From: Nitrosomonas sp. HPC101
GTDB lineage: Bacteria > Pseudomonadota > Gammaproteobacteria > Burkholderiales > Nitrosomonadaceae
Direction: 5' to 3'
Length of the DNA stretch: 64,000 bases
NCBI RefSeq assembly: GCF_009833125.1
Contig: NZ_QRCC01000005.1
Span: forward strand, 1 to 64,000
In this document: piece after piece, positions 56,592-64,000 of the stretch
Layout: each line of letters starts with the position of its first letter
Position numbering within the stretch: the first letter of the stretch is position 1
Made by a program: the position numbers and the translations under genes
The notes under the pieces: generated by a model
Databases searched by the model: none
What the model saw: only the letters and a program-made list of their open reading frames with translations
Told to the model about the DNA's origin: nothing

Positions 56592-57529
56592 TGGAAAAAT
56601 GGTCCAGACAATCAATAAATTTCACCGCACGTCTGGGGGAAATCAAGCTTGTTACCTGGCCATTGAGTGCCTGCGTACTGCAAACTCATTTTACTCAACT
56701 TCCCATCCATCCAACTGTACCAGCAGAGCTTCCAGAATTATTCAGAGATTCTGTTGATGTCGCAGTGACACGTTCTCATCCAATAGAATCATCACTATCT
56801 AAGCTAAGCATACTGCCGCAAGCGATTCGGTATGTTCCTGCAAATTATCAACGATACTGGGTCGTGCTCGACGATAGTTTTGAGAATTATCTGAAAAAAT
56901 TTTCTGCTAAATCTAGAAATACACTTTTACGGAAAATAAAAAAATTTGCTGAATTCTCAGGAGGAGAAACCGACTGGAAAGAATATTGCAGGCCAGAAGA
57001 TATGCATGAGTTTCATCAACTGGCCATGGAGGTGTCACGAAAAACTTACCAGGAACGATTGCTTGATTGCGGTCTACCTTCCGATCAGCAATTCCAGAAA
57101 AACATGCTGGAGCTTGCCGCTACGGATAACGTACGTGGTTATATTCTTTTTTATCAGAAAAAACCGATTGCCTATATTTATTGTCCGATACATGACGAAA
57201 TTGCACTCTACGAGTACGTCGGTCATGATCCGGAATATCAACGCTGGTCTCCTGGAACTTTACTTCAATACTATGCCTTGCAATGTCTATTTACAGCAGA
57301 TCATATAAAAATCTTTGATTTTACAGAGGGCGAAGGTGCGCATAAGGCATTTTTCGCAACCAATAATCAATATTGTGCAGATATCTATTATTTTCGACGT
57401 AATTTACGTAATTTGACAAGCGTACTCCTGCACATGGGAGTGAATGCCCTGTCAAATGCGGTTGCCTGGTTGCTGGGGCGTCTGAGATTAAAAGCATATC
57501 TGAAAAAGATGCTGCGATCGGTTGCTTAG
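56591..57529 (+). CDS. BioF2-like acetyltransferase
   Basis: A 312-residue GNAT-superfamily protein of the BioF2/FemAB-like type: YVPANYQRYWVVLDDSFENY, KSRNTLLRKIKKF and the acyl-CoA region FYQKKPIAYIYCPIHDE, with IKIFDFTEGEGAHKAFF. The region is more AT-rich than the neighbours. The second deacetylase precedes it with a 1-bp overlap. Possible role: acyl or aminoacyl decoration of the sugar polymer. Confidence 0.75.
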   Translation: MEKWSRQSINFTARLGEIKLVTWPLSACVLQTHFTQLPIHPTVPAELPELFRDSVDVAVTRSHPIESSLSKLSILPQAIRYVPANYQRYWVVLDDSFENYLKKFSAKSRNTLLRKIKKFAEFSGGETDWKEYCRPEDMHEFHQLAMEVSRKTYQERLLDCGLPSDQQFQKNMLELAATDNVRGYILFYQKKPIAYIYCPIHDEIALYEYVGHDPEYQRWSPGTLLQYYALQCLFTADHIKIFDFTEGEGAHKAFFATNNQYCADIYYFRRNLRNLTSVLLHMGVNALSNAVAWLLGRLRLKAYLKKMLRSVA

Positions 57530-57549
57530 GGCCATATTGTCTATTCTCT

Positions 57550-58785
57550 ATGATACCTTCGCAAAGTGAATCTTATCCGGAATCGCACTCCCTTCCACCA
57601 TCCGGCAAAGAGTGGGAATGGCAAAACCTGGACCGACTGGATGCTGCGGCGCGTGCCCGGATTCTACCTGTTCTTAAAAATTTTATTCAGCACCATCCCG
57701 ATGCTGTTATGGATCATGATCCAGACTGGCTTTACATCAAGCGCAGCCATGACAAATCAGTAAAACTATTTGTATGCTGTGCGATGGATGGTACGTTGTG
57801 CGGGTATGCACCATTCTTTGTACATCCATCTAGCCTGAGCTATGAATTATTTGGGATCCCACTGTGGGAATACAGGATTCGCCGTTACACGATTACTGCG
57901 GGCCCTTTATTACAGCAGGGTGTTGCTGCCGAGAAAGTGCTGCCTGATTTATTCGATCATTTGCGGGGAACGCTTGGACCGCGTGAAACGCTATTTGCGC
58001 TGGGCGTTGAGCTGGATTCCGCTTTTGGCCAGTTTATCCGGCAGTATCCTGGTTTCCATGAAAAATACCACCTCCTTCCTTCGGGAAGAGCTTATCACAG
58101 ACGATTGATTGCATTGCCAGAAGACTTTGATCAGTACATGCAGGGCCTGAGCCGTAATACTCGCAAGGATATCCGCCGTACACTGCGTCAGCTGGAACAG
58201 GATCCTGAAATTATGGTTTCCTATCGGGTATTTACTACTCCTGAAGAGGTGCCGGAGTTCCTGTCGCTGGCACAATCAGTATCAGATAAAACTTATCAGC
58301 ATAATCTGCTTGGCCTGGGTATTTGCGATAGTGCAGAAACACGCCGTAATCTGACGATTGCAGCAGAAAATGGCTGGATGCGAAGTTACCTCCTGATTTG
58401 TAACGGGGAACCAGTCGCATTTCAGCATGGCTACCTTCACGGCGGAACTTATTATGCAGAAAAAACCGGTTATGATCCGGCCTGGGCAGAGAAATCCGTT
58501 GGCACGGTCATGCAGATTTACCGGGTTCGTGATCTGATTGACAAGGGTGTTGCTCAACTTGATTTTCTGTATGGTGACAATGAGAAAAAAAGAAGCTTGT
58601 CAAATACTTATCGAGAAGAACAGAATTTTCACCTGATTCCACGGAAATTTCCGCTGAGTTTATTTGCTTACAGTCTGCGCGGATTCAATGCATTCTCCGA
58701 ATTAATAGGAGATTTTATGGAGAAACACGGGCTGAAATCAAGAATCCGCCGTATTCTCCGCAAACGATCGACCAACCAAGACTAA
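57550..58785 (+). CDS. BioF2/FemAB-like acyltransferase
   Basis: A 411-residue GNAT-like protein with a family-typical NTRKDIRRTLRQLEQD segment and a C-terminal core (LDFLYGDNEKKRSLSNTYREE). It is paralogous in kind to the preceding gene and to the FemAB gene at 48425. It is the last gene of the rightward exopolysaccharide group. A 5' start at ATG 57550 has only a weak Shine-Dalgarno. Confidence 0.75.
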   Translation: MIPSQSESYPESHSLPPSGKEWEWQNLDRLDAAARARILPVLKNFIQHHPDAVMDHDPDWLYIKRSHDKSVKLFVCCAMDGTLCGYAPFFVHPSSLSYELFGIPLWEYRIRRYTITAGPLLQQGVAAEKVLPDLFDHLRGTLGPRETLFALGVELDSAFGQFIRQYPGFHEKYHLLPSGRAYHRRLIALPEDFDQYMQGLSRNTRKDIRRTLRQLEQDPEIMVSYRVFTTPEEVPEFLSLAQSVSDKTYQHNLLGLGICDSAETRRNLTIAAENGWMRSYLLICNGEPVAFQHGYLHGGTYYAEKTGYDPAWAEKSVGTVMQIYRVRDLIDKGVAQLDFLYGDNEKKRSLSNTYREEQNFHLIPRKFPLSLFAYSLRGFNAFSELIGDFMEKHGLKSRIRRILRKRSTNQD

Positions 58786-58806
58786 TCTGAAATCCTATCC
58801 GCAGGG

Positions 58807-58819
58807 TGCGTGCCACGCA
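58807..58819. repeat. Short palindrome at the end of the exopolysaccharide group
   Basis: TGCGTG-C-CACGCA is a 6-bp palindrome around one base, 21 bp after the last stop of the group. It is GC-rich but has no T run. Confidence 0.35.
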
Positions 58820-58847
58820 TCGCTAAACCAGAGCTGAGTCCCAGCTA

Positions 58848-59250
58848 TGGTAATCCCCTCAAAAGCGGCGTAATCAGAAGCAGAATTTTCTTATTGAGAG
58901 TTCTACGAGATGAAGCGATCACGGTTCATGGATAGTCAGATCATCGACTGGCGGGGCAGGCGGGGAGCAGGTCAACCGGGCGATACATCACCCTGATTCA
59001 CACTCGGTGGCAAGTTTCAACAAAATGCATACATTGAGCACTATAACCGTACCGTACACTACGATTGGCTCGCCTAAAACCTGTTCGACAGTCAGGAAGA
59101 AGTCCAGCGCGGTGCGACCACTTGGCGCTGGACTTACAATAACGAACGACCCAACATCGCTTGGGGCGGCGGCATCCCCAGACAGAAAAATTAACCCATC
59201 GTTTTTAATGGAGCCTACTGTTGCGTATTGCTGAAAATGGGGGATTACCA
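58848..59250 (+). mobile_element. Internally deleted IS3-family insertion sequence relic
   Basis: Its ends are an 11-bp inverted repeat: TGGTAATCCCC at 58848-58858 and its reverse complement ending at 59250. At 58910 the start of an OrfA-like protein (MKRSRFMDSQI) is read, then the frame breaks and stops at 58994-58996. At 59009 the end of an OrfB integrase core resumes, homologous to the QNAYIEHYNRTVRYDWL / WTYNNERPN region, with an in-frame TAA at 59075-59077 and final stop at 59192-59194. More than 600 bp of the transposase is missing. No target-site duplication is evident. Confidence 0.8.
58910..59194 (+). pseudogene. IS3-family transposase remnants (orfA start and orfB end)
   Basis: Two disjoint pieces of one transposase pair, fused by a deletion near 58945-59009. 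The first 11 residues of OrfA (MKRSRFMDSQI) are followed by unrelated sequence. The second piece from 59009 reads GKFQQNAYIEHYNRTVRYDWLA (stop) NLFDSQEEVQ..., and the catalytic DDE residues upstream are lost. It is not functional. Confidence 0.75.
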
Positions 59251-59511
59251 GTCAACTTTATTTTTGATTTCAGATGCTTTGTCTTTAGTAGCGTCATAGG
59301 CTTCACTTGCCCTGTTCTCCGCTTTTTGCTTCAAACATTCAACGTCACTGTCTGTGCAGGTGGCTTCTTGTACACGATTGATCGCTTTATTGGTTGCCCT
59401 TTCAGCATCATTTGTCTTTGTTTCCAGTTTCTCGGTGAGAGTTTCCTCTGCGATGACGGAAGATGATAAAAACATAAGAAGAGCAGCTGACAGCAGATAG
59501 GTTTTTTTCAT
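59245..59511 (-). CDS. Exported LEA-like small protein, C-terminus altered by IS relic
   Basis: An 88-residue protein with a signal peptide (MKKTYLLSAALLMFLSSSVIAEE) and a very charged, helical mature part with two cysteines (C51, C59). The last codon TGG and the stop TAA fall within the terminal inverted repeat of the IS relic (59245-59250), so the natural C-terminus was probably replaced. A good GGAG Shine-Dalgarno precedes the start. A stress or periplasmic chaperone role is suggested only by composition. Confidence 0.75.
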   Translation of the reverse strand: MKKTYLLSAALLMFLSSSVIAEETLTEKLETKTNDAERATNKAINRVQEATCTDSDVECLKQKAENRASEAYDATKDKASEIKNKVDW

Positions 59512-59599
59512 TTCCTACTCCTTTATTTAAAATCAGAACGTACAAATAATCCCTGTATGGCGTGCATTAATTACTTGCATTCTCACCGGGAATACCGAC

Positions 59600-59758
59600 T
59601 CAAACAGGGGTATTCTTTTGTTCAGCAGATAAAAAATCTACAGTGAAGATCAGGCCTGCAAAGAACAGGATTTTCGCCGTCCACGCAAGCGTTTCTGCTT
59701 TACCTGCAAAACCCGGGATTCCAGCCAGAACAGTAATGAGAAAGAAAGCTAATGCCAT
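59600..59758 (-). CDS. DUF1328 small membrane protein
   Basis: A two-helix membrane protein of 52 residues when started at ATG 59758 (ALAFFLITVLAGIPGFAG... AKILFFAGLIFTVDFL). The frame opened at 59782 begins with TTG and adds eight residues. A GGAGGAG Shine-Dalgarno lies 12 bp ahead of the ATG. DUF1328/YtjA genes are small, widespread and of unknown function, often stress-linked. Confidence 0.72.
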   Translation of the reverse strand: MALAFFLITVLAGIPGFAGKAETLAWTAKILFFAGLIFTVDFLSAEQKNTPV

Positions 59759-59800
59759 TAAACATAGTCTCCTCCATTTCAATTGAAAGTTTCAGTCTGC

Positions 59801-60088
59801 TTACTTGAATTTGTCGACAAAATCTGAAAATGTTTTGCTGACAGTATTCCATTTTTCTTCTGCTTCATCCTTTATATCATCCCAGATACTGTCTGTTTTA
59901 TCTGCCAGCTGGTCCAAATAAGATGAGAGTTCAGCTCGTTTTTCTTCTGCTTCATCTAATTTTTTCCTGAAATCGACTTTAGCGTCAGCAGCCAGATTTT
60001 CTCCTTTTGCTTTCAGGAGATCGATTTGTGCACTCCACTCTTTTAACTGAGCCTCAGCCTTCTGGATATAAGCTTCTCTATTACTCAT
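59801..60088 (-). CDS. sll1863-like stress-response coiled-coil protein
   Basis: A 95-residue, strongly helical and charged protein (AEAQLKEWSAQIDLLKAKGEN... YLDQLADKTDSIWDDIKDEAEEKW) with an AAGGAG Shine-Dalgarno. It resembles the sll1863-family stress-response proteins, which are small coiled-coil proteins induced by stress. It lies 42 bp upstream of the DUF1328 gene on the same strand. Confidence 0.75.
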   Translation of the reverse strand: MSNREAYIQKAEAQLKEWSAQIDLLKAKGENLAADAKVDFRKKLDEAEEKRAELSSYLDQLADKTDSIWDDIKDEAEEKWNTVSKTFSDFVDKFK

Positions 60089-60398
60089 GATTTACCACTC
60101 CTTTCAAGTTATGGTTATTAATGATTTGCTAATGCAAATCGCTTTCTGAGTTAATGAATAGGCACCTGTTATTTACTCTACTCCACAGTTACATGTCCGT
60201 AAAGCAGAAGTATTTAGTACAGACAAATAATTGAAATAGCATACTCGAGCAATGTTACCTTTTCTTGAAGAGGGTGAGAGTTTCAGATATAAAGTTCAAT
60301 GAATTAATTATGATGCGCTGTAACCTGATGCAAATCAGCCCGTAGATGGGCTTCTGATCGGAGATAAATAACGCCAGACGCTATTTCGGTATAGGAGC
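60089..60398. other. Intergenic region with a hairpin before the uracil-DNA glycosylase gene end
   Basis: A 310-bp gap with no credible gene. AGCCC-GTAGAT-GGGCT at 60337-60352, extended by ATCAG/CTGAT arms, lies about 50 bp beyond the stop of the leftward glycosylase gene and may be its terminator, although the T tract is poor. Near 60089 lies the presumed promoter of the stress gene. Confidence 0.35.
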
Positions 60399-61010
60399 TC
60401 AGGCATCGGCTGTCTGATTCAGAATCATTGCCACACGTTCCTGAAGCACTGGAATGACTTCTTCCTCAAACCATGGATTGCGTCTCATCCAAAGGTTATT
60501 ACGCGGGCTTGGATGAGGGAGTGGCATGATGTCAGGCCAGGATTTTCGCCAGGATCGAACATTTTCTGTCAGTGTTGCCGCTGGTTTTTTACCCTGCTGG
60601 TTAAAACAGTAGGCTTGGGCATACCGGCCTACCAGCAGAGTCAGCCTGATATTTTTCAGGTGTGATAACAGTGCTGATCGCCACGCAGGCGCACATTCGG
60701 GACGAGGCGGCAAATCACCAGATTTGCGTGTTCCCGGGAAACACAACCCCATGGGTAGAATCGCGATCTGATGGGAATCATAAAAAGTTGTGTGAGTCAC
60801 ATTCAACCACTCGCGCAATCGATCGCCGCTAGGATCACTGAACGGTAAACCGGTTTCGTGTACCCGTCTGCCTGGTGCCTGGCTGACAATCAGAATACGG
60901 GCAGTTTCATGCAGTTGAAATACCGGTTTCGGACCCAGCGGTAAATGTTCGGCACATAAGGTGCAGCGGCGTACCTGACTGATTAGCGATTCGAGATCAT
61001 TTACATTCAT
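60399..61010 (-). CDS. Uracil-DNA glycosylase superfamily protein
   Basis: A 203-residue protein with VSQAPGRRVHETGLPFSDPSGDRLREWL (split by the family's GxP-type motif) and a C-terminal PHPSPRNNLWMRRNPWF motif, matching the HI_0220-like uracil-DNA glycosylase superfamily. Two cysteines, CTLC, lie near the N-terminus and are suggestive of a metal site. The start is ambiguous: the frame opens at 61115, and ATGs at 61034, 61031 and 61010 are possible. 61010 gives the family N-terminus. Which damaged base it removes is unknown. Confidence 0.75.
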   Translation of the reverse strand: MNVNDLESLISQVRRCTLCAEHLPLGPKPVFQLHETARILIVSQAPGRRVHETGLPFSDPSGDRLREWLNVTHTTFYDSHQIAILPMGLCFPGTRKSGDLPPRPECAPAWRSALLSHLKNIRLTLLVGRYAQAYCFNQQGKKPAATLTENVRSWRKSWPDIMPLPHPSPRNNLWMRRNPWFEEEVIPVLQERVAMILNQTADA

Positions 61011-61504
61011 CCTGTCATTCGCAAAATCGCGCATCATGCATTCCAGAACGGGGAATAACACAGAAAATCGCATCTGACAGCTGCTTTTGAAAATATAAGA
61101 ATCCTGATTCTTCAAATATCATCAGAATTTTTCTTGACACATATCAAAATATCCACATCTTGCCATCAGAGATATTGATAACCCTGCAAACCAGCACCAG
61201 TATTGAGATGAAATAATAAGTGACTGTTTTTACAAAATAAAGTTTGTGTTCAAAATTTCAGCAGACTTGAGAATCTCGTTTGAAAAGACAACCTTAAGTG
61301 ACACACTCCCAAATTGTACACAAACTTATCCACAGGAACTGTGGACAAATCGAAATGATCGCCTTGGATTTAAGGAACTTCTGAATACCATCGTTTCAGC
61401 ATTTGTCTGACTCAAATTTACACATCAATCCACAAATTGCTGCAAACACAGATTGTATGCATGTGATTTTCTGCAAAAAATTATCGAATCGGCAGAATTA
61501 CTGC
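61011..61504. other. Intergenic region with a cluster of DnaA-box-like sequences
   Basis: Between two leftward genes, about 390 to 490 bp depending on the glycosylase start. It is AT-rich and holds a run of 9-mers related to the DnaA box TTATNCACA at 61314-61350, another at 61149-61157, and no credible gene. Confidence 0.5.
61314..61350 (+). promoter_or_regulatory. Three DnaA-box-like 9-mers at 14-bp spacing
   Basis: TTGTACACA (61314-61322), TTATCCACA (61328-61336; a perfect consensus box) and the reverse complement of TTGTCCACA (61342-61350) start exactly 14 bp apart. The last two also form the hairpin TCCACAG-GAA-CTGTGGA. A fourth near-match, ATATCCACA, is at 61149-61157. No dnaA gene or replication gene is near. 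This may be a DnaA-titration or DnaA-regulated site. Confidence 0.45.
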
Positions 61505-64000
61505 TTAAGTTACATGAACCACGATTTCATACCGACCATTTCTTGCCACTGGAATCAGGCAGTTTTCGATCAATTTGCCATCAAGCGTAATGCTGGCTGT
61601 CGTTGCACGTTTTACTGTAATGCGATAGTCCGACGTATTGATGGATAACTGAACGTAAAAATTGTTCCAGGTGGAAGGTAGAGCCGGGTTTATCCGGAGT
61701 GTATCTCCTTCCCGAACAATACCAAGTATATTTTCGATCGCAGTTCTGTACAGCCAGCCGGCTGATCCGGTATACCAGGTCCAGCCACCCTGTCCGGCCT
61801 GATGGCCTTCGGAATAAATATCTGCAGCAACTACATAAGGTTCGACGCGATACTGTGAGGCGGCTGTTTCGTTGAGCGCGTGATTAATCGGATTTAGCAA
61901 AGAGAACAGCCTGTATGCTTCATCTGCATCGCCCAGTTCGGCAAGTGCGGCCACAAGCCAGGCAGCAGCATGGGTATATTGTCCTCCGTTTTCGCGTACG
62001 CCTGGCGGGTAACGCTTGATGTAACCTGGTTCCTTGTCGGTATGTTCAAAGGGTGGGGTGAATAGACGCGCGATTCCCCGATTGTCGTCAACCAGCATTT
62101 CGACCGCTTTGCTGACTGCCTGTCTGGCGCGTTCGGGATCGTCCGCACCCGACAGCACTGCCCAGGATTGTGCTATAGAATCGATACGGCACTCGTCGGA
62201 TATGTGCGATCCAAGAGGTGTGCCATCGTCATAGCTGCCGCGCTGATACCAGTTTCCATCCCATGTGTGAGCTTGGAGCGCGAAAGCCAGGTGACGGGCA
62301 TGTTGTTCCCAGGTTGCAGCACGCTTTGCGTCATTGCGTTGCCTTGCAATAAGCGCAAAATTCCGTAGTGTTCCAAGCAGAAACCAGCCCAACCAGGTAC
62401 TGGTGCCTTTTCCTGCTTTACCGACCAGATTCATGCCGTCATTCCAGTCACCACCGAGGATCAATGGCAGACCATTTTCTCCTGTTCGTTTTATTGCGAG
62501 ATCAAGCGCGCGTGCACAGTGTTCGTAAAGGCACGCGCTTTCTTCGTCAGTTTTCGGCGTGAAGAAAACATCAGCCTGTCCTTGTTCCAGCTCAGGTCCT
62601 GTAATGAAAGGTAATTCTTCATCGAGAATGGCGTGATCATTGGTGGTTTTGATGTAATGCCAAGTCGCGTAGGCAAGCCACACTACATCGTCCGAGATGG
62701 TGGTGCGTACGCCTGAGCCACTCAGTGGCAACCACCAGTGCTGAACGTCGCCTTGTGCGAACTGGCGACCTGCTGCATTAAGGATTTGTGTACGAGCAAG
62801 TGTGGAATCGTGTAAAAGCAGTGCCAGCGTATCCTGAAGCTGATCCCGAAAACCGTAGGCGCCACTTGCCTGATAAAAAGCTGAACGGGCGCGGATACGG
62901 CAGGTGAGAGTCTGATAGGGCAGCCAGATATTTACCATTGCATCAAAGGCAGGATCAGGTGTTTGTACCTGAAGTGTGCTGGCGAATCTATTCCATGTTG
63001 CGTCATTATCAGTGAGACGGATGTTGAAATCTTTGGCTAGGTGAGTTTGTACCAACGCTGAAATTTCCTGTGGTGAATCAGTTGTACCCAGCACAAAATG
63101 CAGCGTTGATTCATCTCCCGGTGCGATCTTGATATCGCAGGCTAGCACCGCACAGGAATCGGCATTTGCTGTGGTTCTGCCTGACAGCGTTGCACCGGTT
63201 AAGACAGCTGCCGGTGCGGCGGTCGAATGGCCTGCGCCGATAAACTCGCTCCGGTCGCAGGTGAAATACTGATTACTACCGTCACAAGCCAGAAAAGCGG
63301 TAATGTTATCAAACACGAGGTGGTAAGGATTACGTGCACTCAGTGCCCCGGTTTTCGGATCACGGTTGGTTACAATGAAGGGCACATAACGGGCGCGGTT
63401 GTTGCCAAGTACCCACTCGACGTAAGCGTAAATTCTGAATTTGCGTGGCTTGCTATCTATGTTTTTAAACTGGAGGCGCTGTATCTTTACGGACTCAACC
63501 GGATCGACAAGTTGGGTGAGTGTCACTGCCAGGCGGTTGCGTTGAATTGTGAAGCTGGATGTGCCTCGTGCATGACGTGCTTCGTAAATGGCGGCTGGAT
63601 CACGCAACAGACAGGCAAATGGGGAAAAGGCCGTACCCGTGTCAAGATCATGAATATAAATACCTTCTCCTGGCCGGTCAGTAACAGGGTCGTTTGACCA
63701 TGGGGTCAGATGAAAATCTCGACTGTTGCGGCTCCAGGTGAAAGACGCTCCCTCGGATGAAGTGTGGAAGCCGAAGTTATCGTTAGCGATGATGTTGATC
63801 CATGGTTGTGGTGTGACTCGGTTGCCTGAGAGCCGTACGACATATTCCTGATATGCATTTGCGAAGCCACCAAAGCCATTCCAGAAAGCGAGATCTTTGC
63901 TGTGCACGGTAACCGGAGCGGCCTGTTGCAAACGAGTCAGAGATGAGGGCGTGATTTTGTGGCGGGTAAGAGATATTTCCGCATGTTCGATTTGATCAAG
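61505..64000 (-). CDS. Cyclic beta-glucan synthase-like protein, GH94 C-terminal part (partial)
   Basis: The open frame runs from the stop at 61505 past the right edge of the window (about 832 residues seen). The sequence FWNGFGGFANAYQEYVV, ARGTSSFTIQRNR, the GH94 catalytic-acid motif GGDWNDGMN and the C-terminal GWTWYTGSAGWLYR match the glycoside phosphorylase domain at the C-terminus of cyclic beta-1,2-glucan synthases (NdvB/ChvB). It is the chain-length-control half. The TTG at 63929-63931 is an internal Leu codon. The synthase (GT84) half would lie to the right. Confidence 0.85.
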   Translation of the reverse strand, partial: LDQIEHAEISLTRHKITPSSLTRLQQAAPVTVHSKDLAFWNGFGGFANAYQEYVVRLSGNRVTPQPWINIIANDNFGFHTSSEGASFTWSRNSRDFHLTPWSNDPVTDRPGEGIYIHDLDTGTAFSPFACLLRDPAAIYEARHARGTSSFTIQRNRLAVTLTQLVDPVESVKIQRLQFKNIDSKPRKFRIYAYVEWVLGNNRARYVPFIVTNRDPKTGALSARNPYHLVFDNITAFLACDGSNQYFTCDRSEFIGAGHSTAAPAAVLTGATLSGRTTANADSCAVLACDIKIAPGDESTLHFVLGTTDSPQEISALVQTHLAKDFNIRLTDNDATWNRFASTLQVQTPDPAFDAMVNIWLPYQTLTCRIRARSAFYQASGAYGFRDQLQDTLALLLHDSTLARTQILNAAGRQFAQGDVQHWWLPLSGSGVRTTISDDVVWLAYATWHYIKTTNDHAILDEELPFITGPELEQGQADVFFTPKTDEESACLYEHCARALDLAIKRTGENGLPLILGGDWNDGMNLVGKAGKGTSTWLGWFLLGTLRNFALIARQRNDAKRAATWEQHARHLAFALQAHTWDGNWYQRGSYDDGTPLGSHISDECRIDSIAQSWAVLSGADDPERARQAVSKAVEMLVDDNRGIARLFTPPFEHTDKEPGYIKRYPPGVRENGGQYTHAAAWLVAALAELGDADEAYRLFSLLNPINHALNETAASQYRVEPYVVAADIYSEGHQAGQGGWTWYTGSAGWLYRTAIENILGIVREGDTLRINPALPSTWNNFYVQLSINTSDYRITVKRATTASITLDGKLIENCLIPVARNGRYEIVVHVT

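Noticed and set aside
58840..59255. Target-site duplication flanking the IS relic
   Set aside because: The 3-5 bases next to each terminal repeat (CTA on the left, GTC on the right) do not match.
61120..61500. Chromosomal replication origin (oriC)
   Set aside because: DnaA-like boxes are present, but no dnaA, dnaN, gidA or rpmH gene is near, and the number of boxes is small. It is kept as a DnaA-box cluster only.
63929..63931. TTG as the true start of the GH94-type gene
   Set aside because: The frame stays open through the right edge with a family-like upstream sequence (HAEISLTRH), so this codon is internal.
1..64000. CRISPR arrays, rRNA genes, integrated phage
   Set aside because: No regularly spaced repeats, no ribosomal RNA sequence and no phage structural or integrase genes were seen in either strand.

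Overview
The window is a gene-dense, roughly 50% GC stretch of a betaproteobacterial chromosome. Many proteins (LepA, MiaB, PhoH and the whole rpoE-to-nagZ gene order) look like Nitrosomonas, an ammonia oxidiser. That assignment is my recognition of the proteins and was not checked by any search.

1-16.7 kb is a housekeeping block read rightwards. It holds the acidic tail of an unknown protein, miaB-phoH-ybeY-corC (tRNA and ribosome maturation, a CBS-domain membrane-associated protein), then rpoE-rseA-degP-grx-like-lepA-lepB-DUF4845-rnc-era-pdxJ-acpS-nagZ-lpdA. The order matches the usual betaproteobacterial one, except that rseB is missing between rseA and degP and recO is missing between era and pdxJ.

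16.2-32 kb is mixed. Two small hypothetical genes are followed by a leftward glycerophosphodiester phosphodiesterase / glycerol-3-phosphate dehydrogenase-like pair, an orphan membrane protein, and a CzcCBA-type RND metal efflux operon. A leftward ABC exporter comes next, then a leftward prsK sensor kinase and an EpsB-type sugar transferase. The last two belong functionally to the exosortase A (XrtA) exopolysaccharide system. A trypsin-like periplasmic protease closes the block.

32-41.1 kb holds tRNA-Val(CAC), sdaA, tRNA-Ser(CGA), radA, a tandem universal stress protein, murI, an rhlE-type helicase and ettA.

41.1-58.8 kb is the XrtA/PEP-CTERM exopolysaccharide locus. A long 847-bp leader with a near-perfect 20-bp palindrome just before the first gene precedes the genes for export lipoprotein, chain-length protein, tyrosine kinase, beta-barrel, ATPase, deacetylase, FemAB-like protein, glycosyltransferase, exosortase A/EpsI fusion, second glycosyltransferase and asparagine-synthetase-like amidotransferase. 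A three-gene tail follows (a second deacetylase-like protein and two BioF2/FemAB-like acyltransferases). No PEP-CTERM substrate, flippase or polymerase is visible in the window.

58.8-64 kb is an accessory end. A 403-bp internally deleted IS3-family relic has 11-bp terminal inverted repeats, and its right end supplies the last codon and the stop of a small exported protein gene. Two more small stress-type genes (DUF1328, sll1863-like), a uracil-DNA-glycosylase-family gene, an intergenic cluster of DnaA-box-like sequences at 14-bp spacing, and the C-terminal GH94 part of a cyclic beta-glucan synthase-like protein complete the window. The last gene is cut by the right edge.
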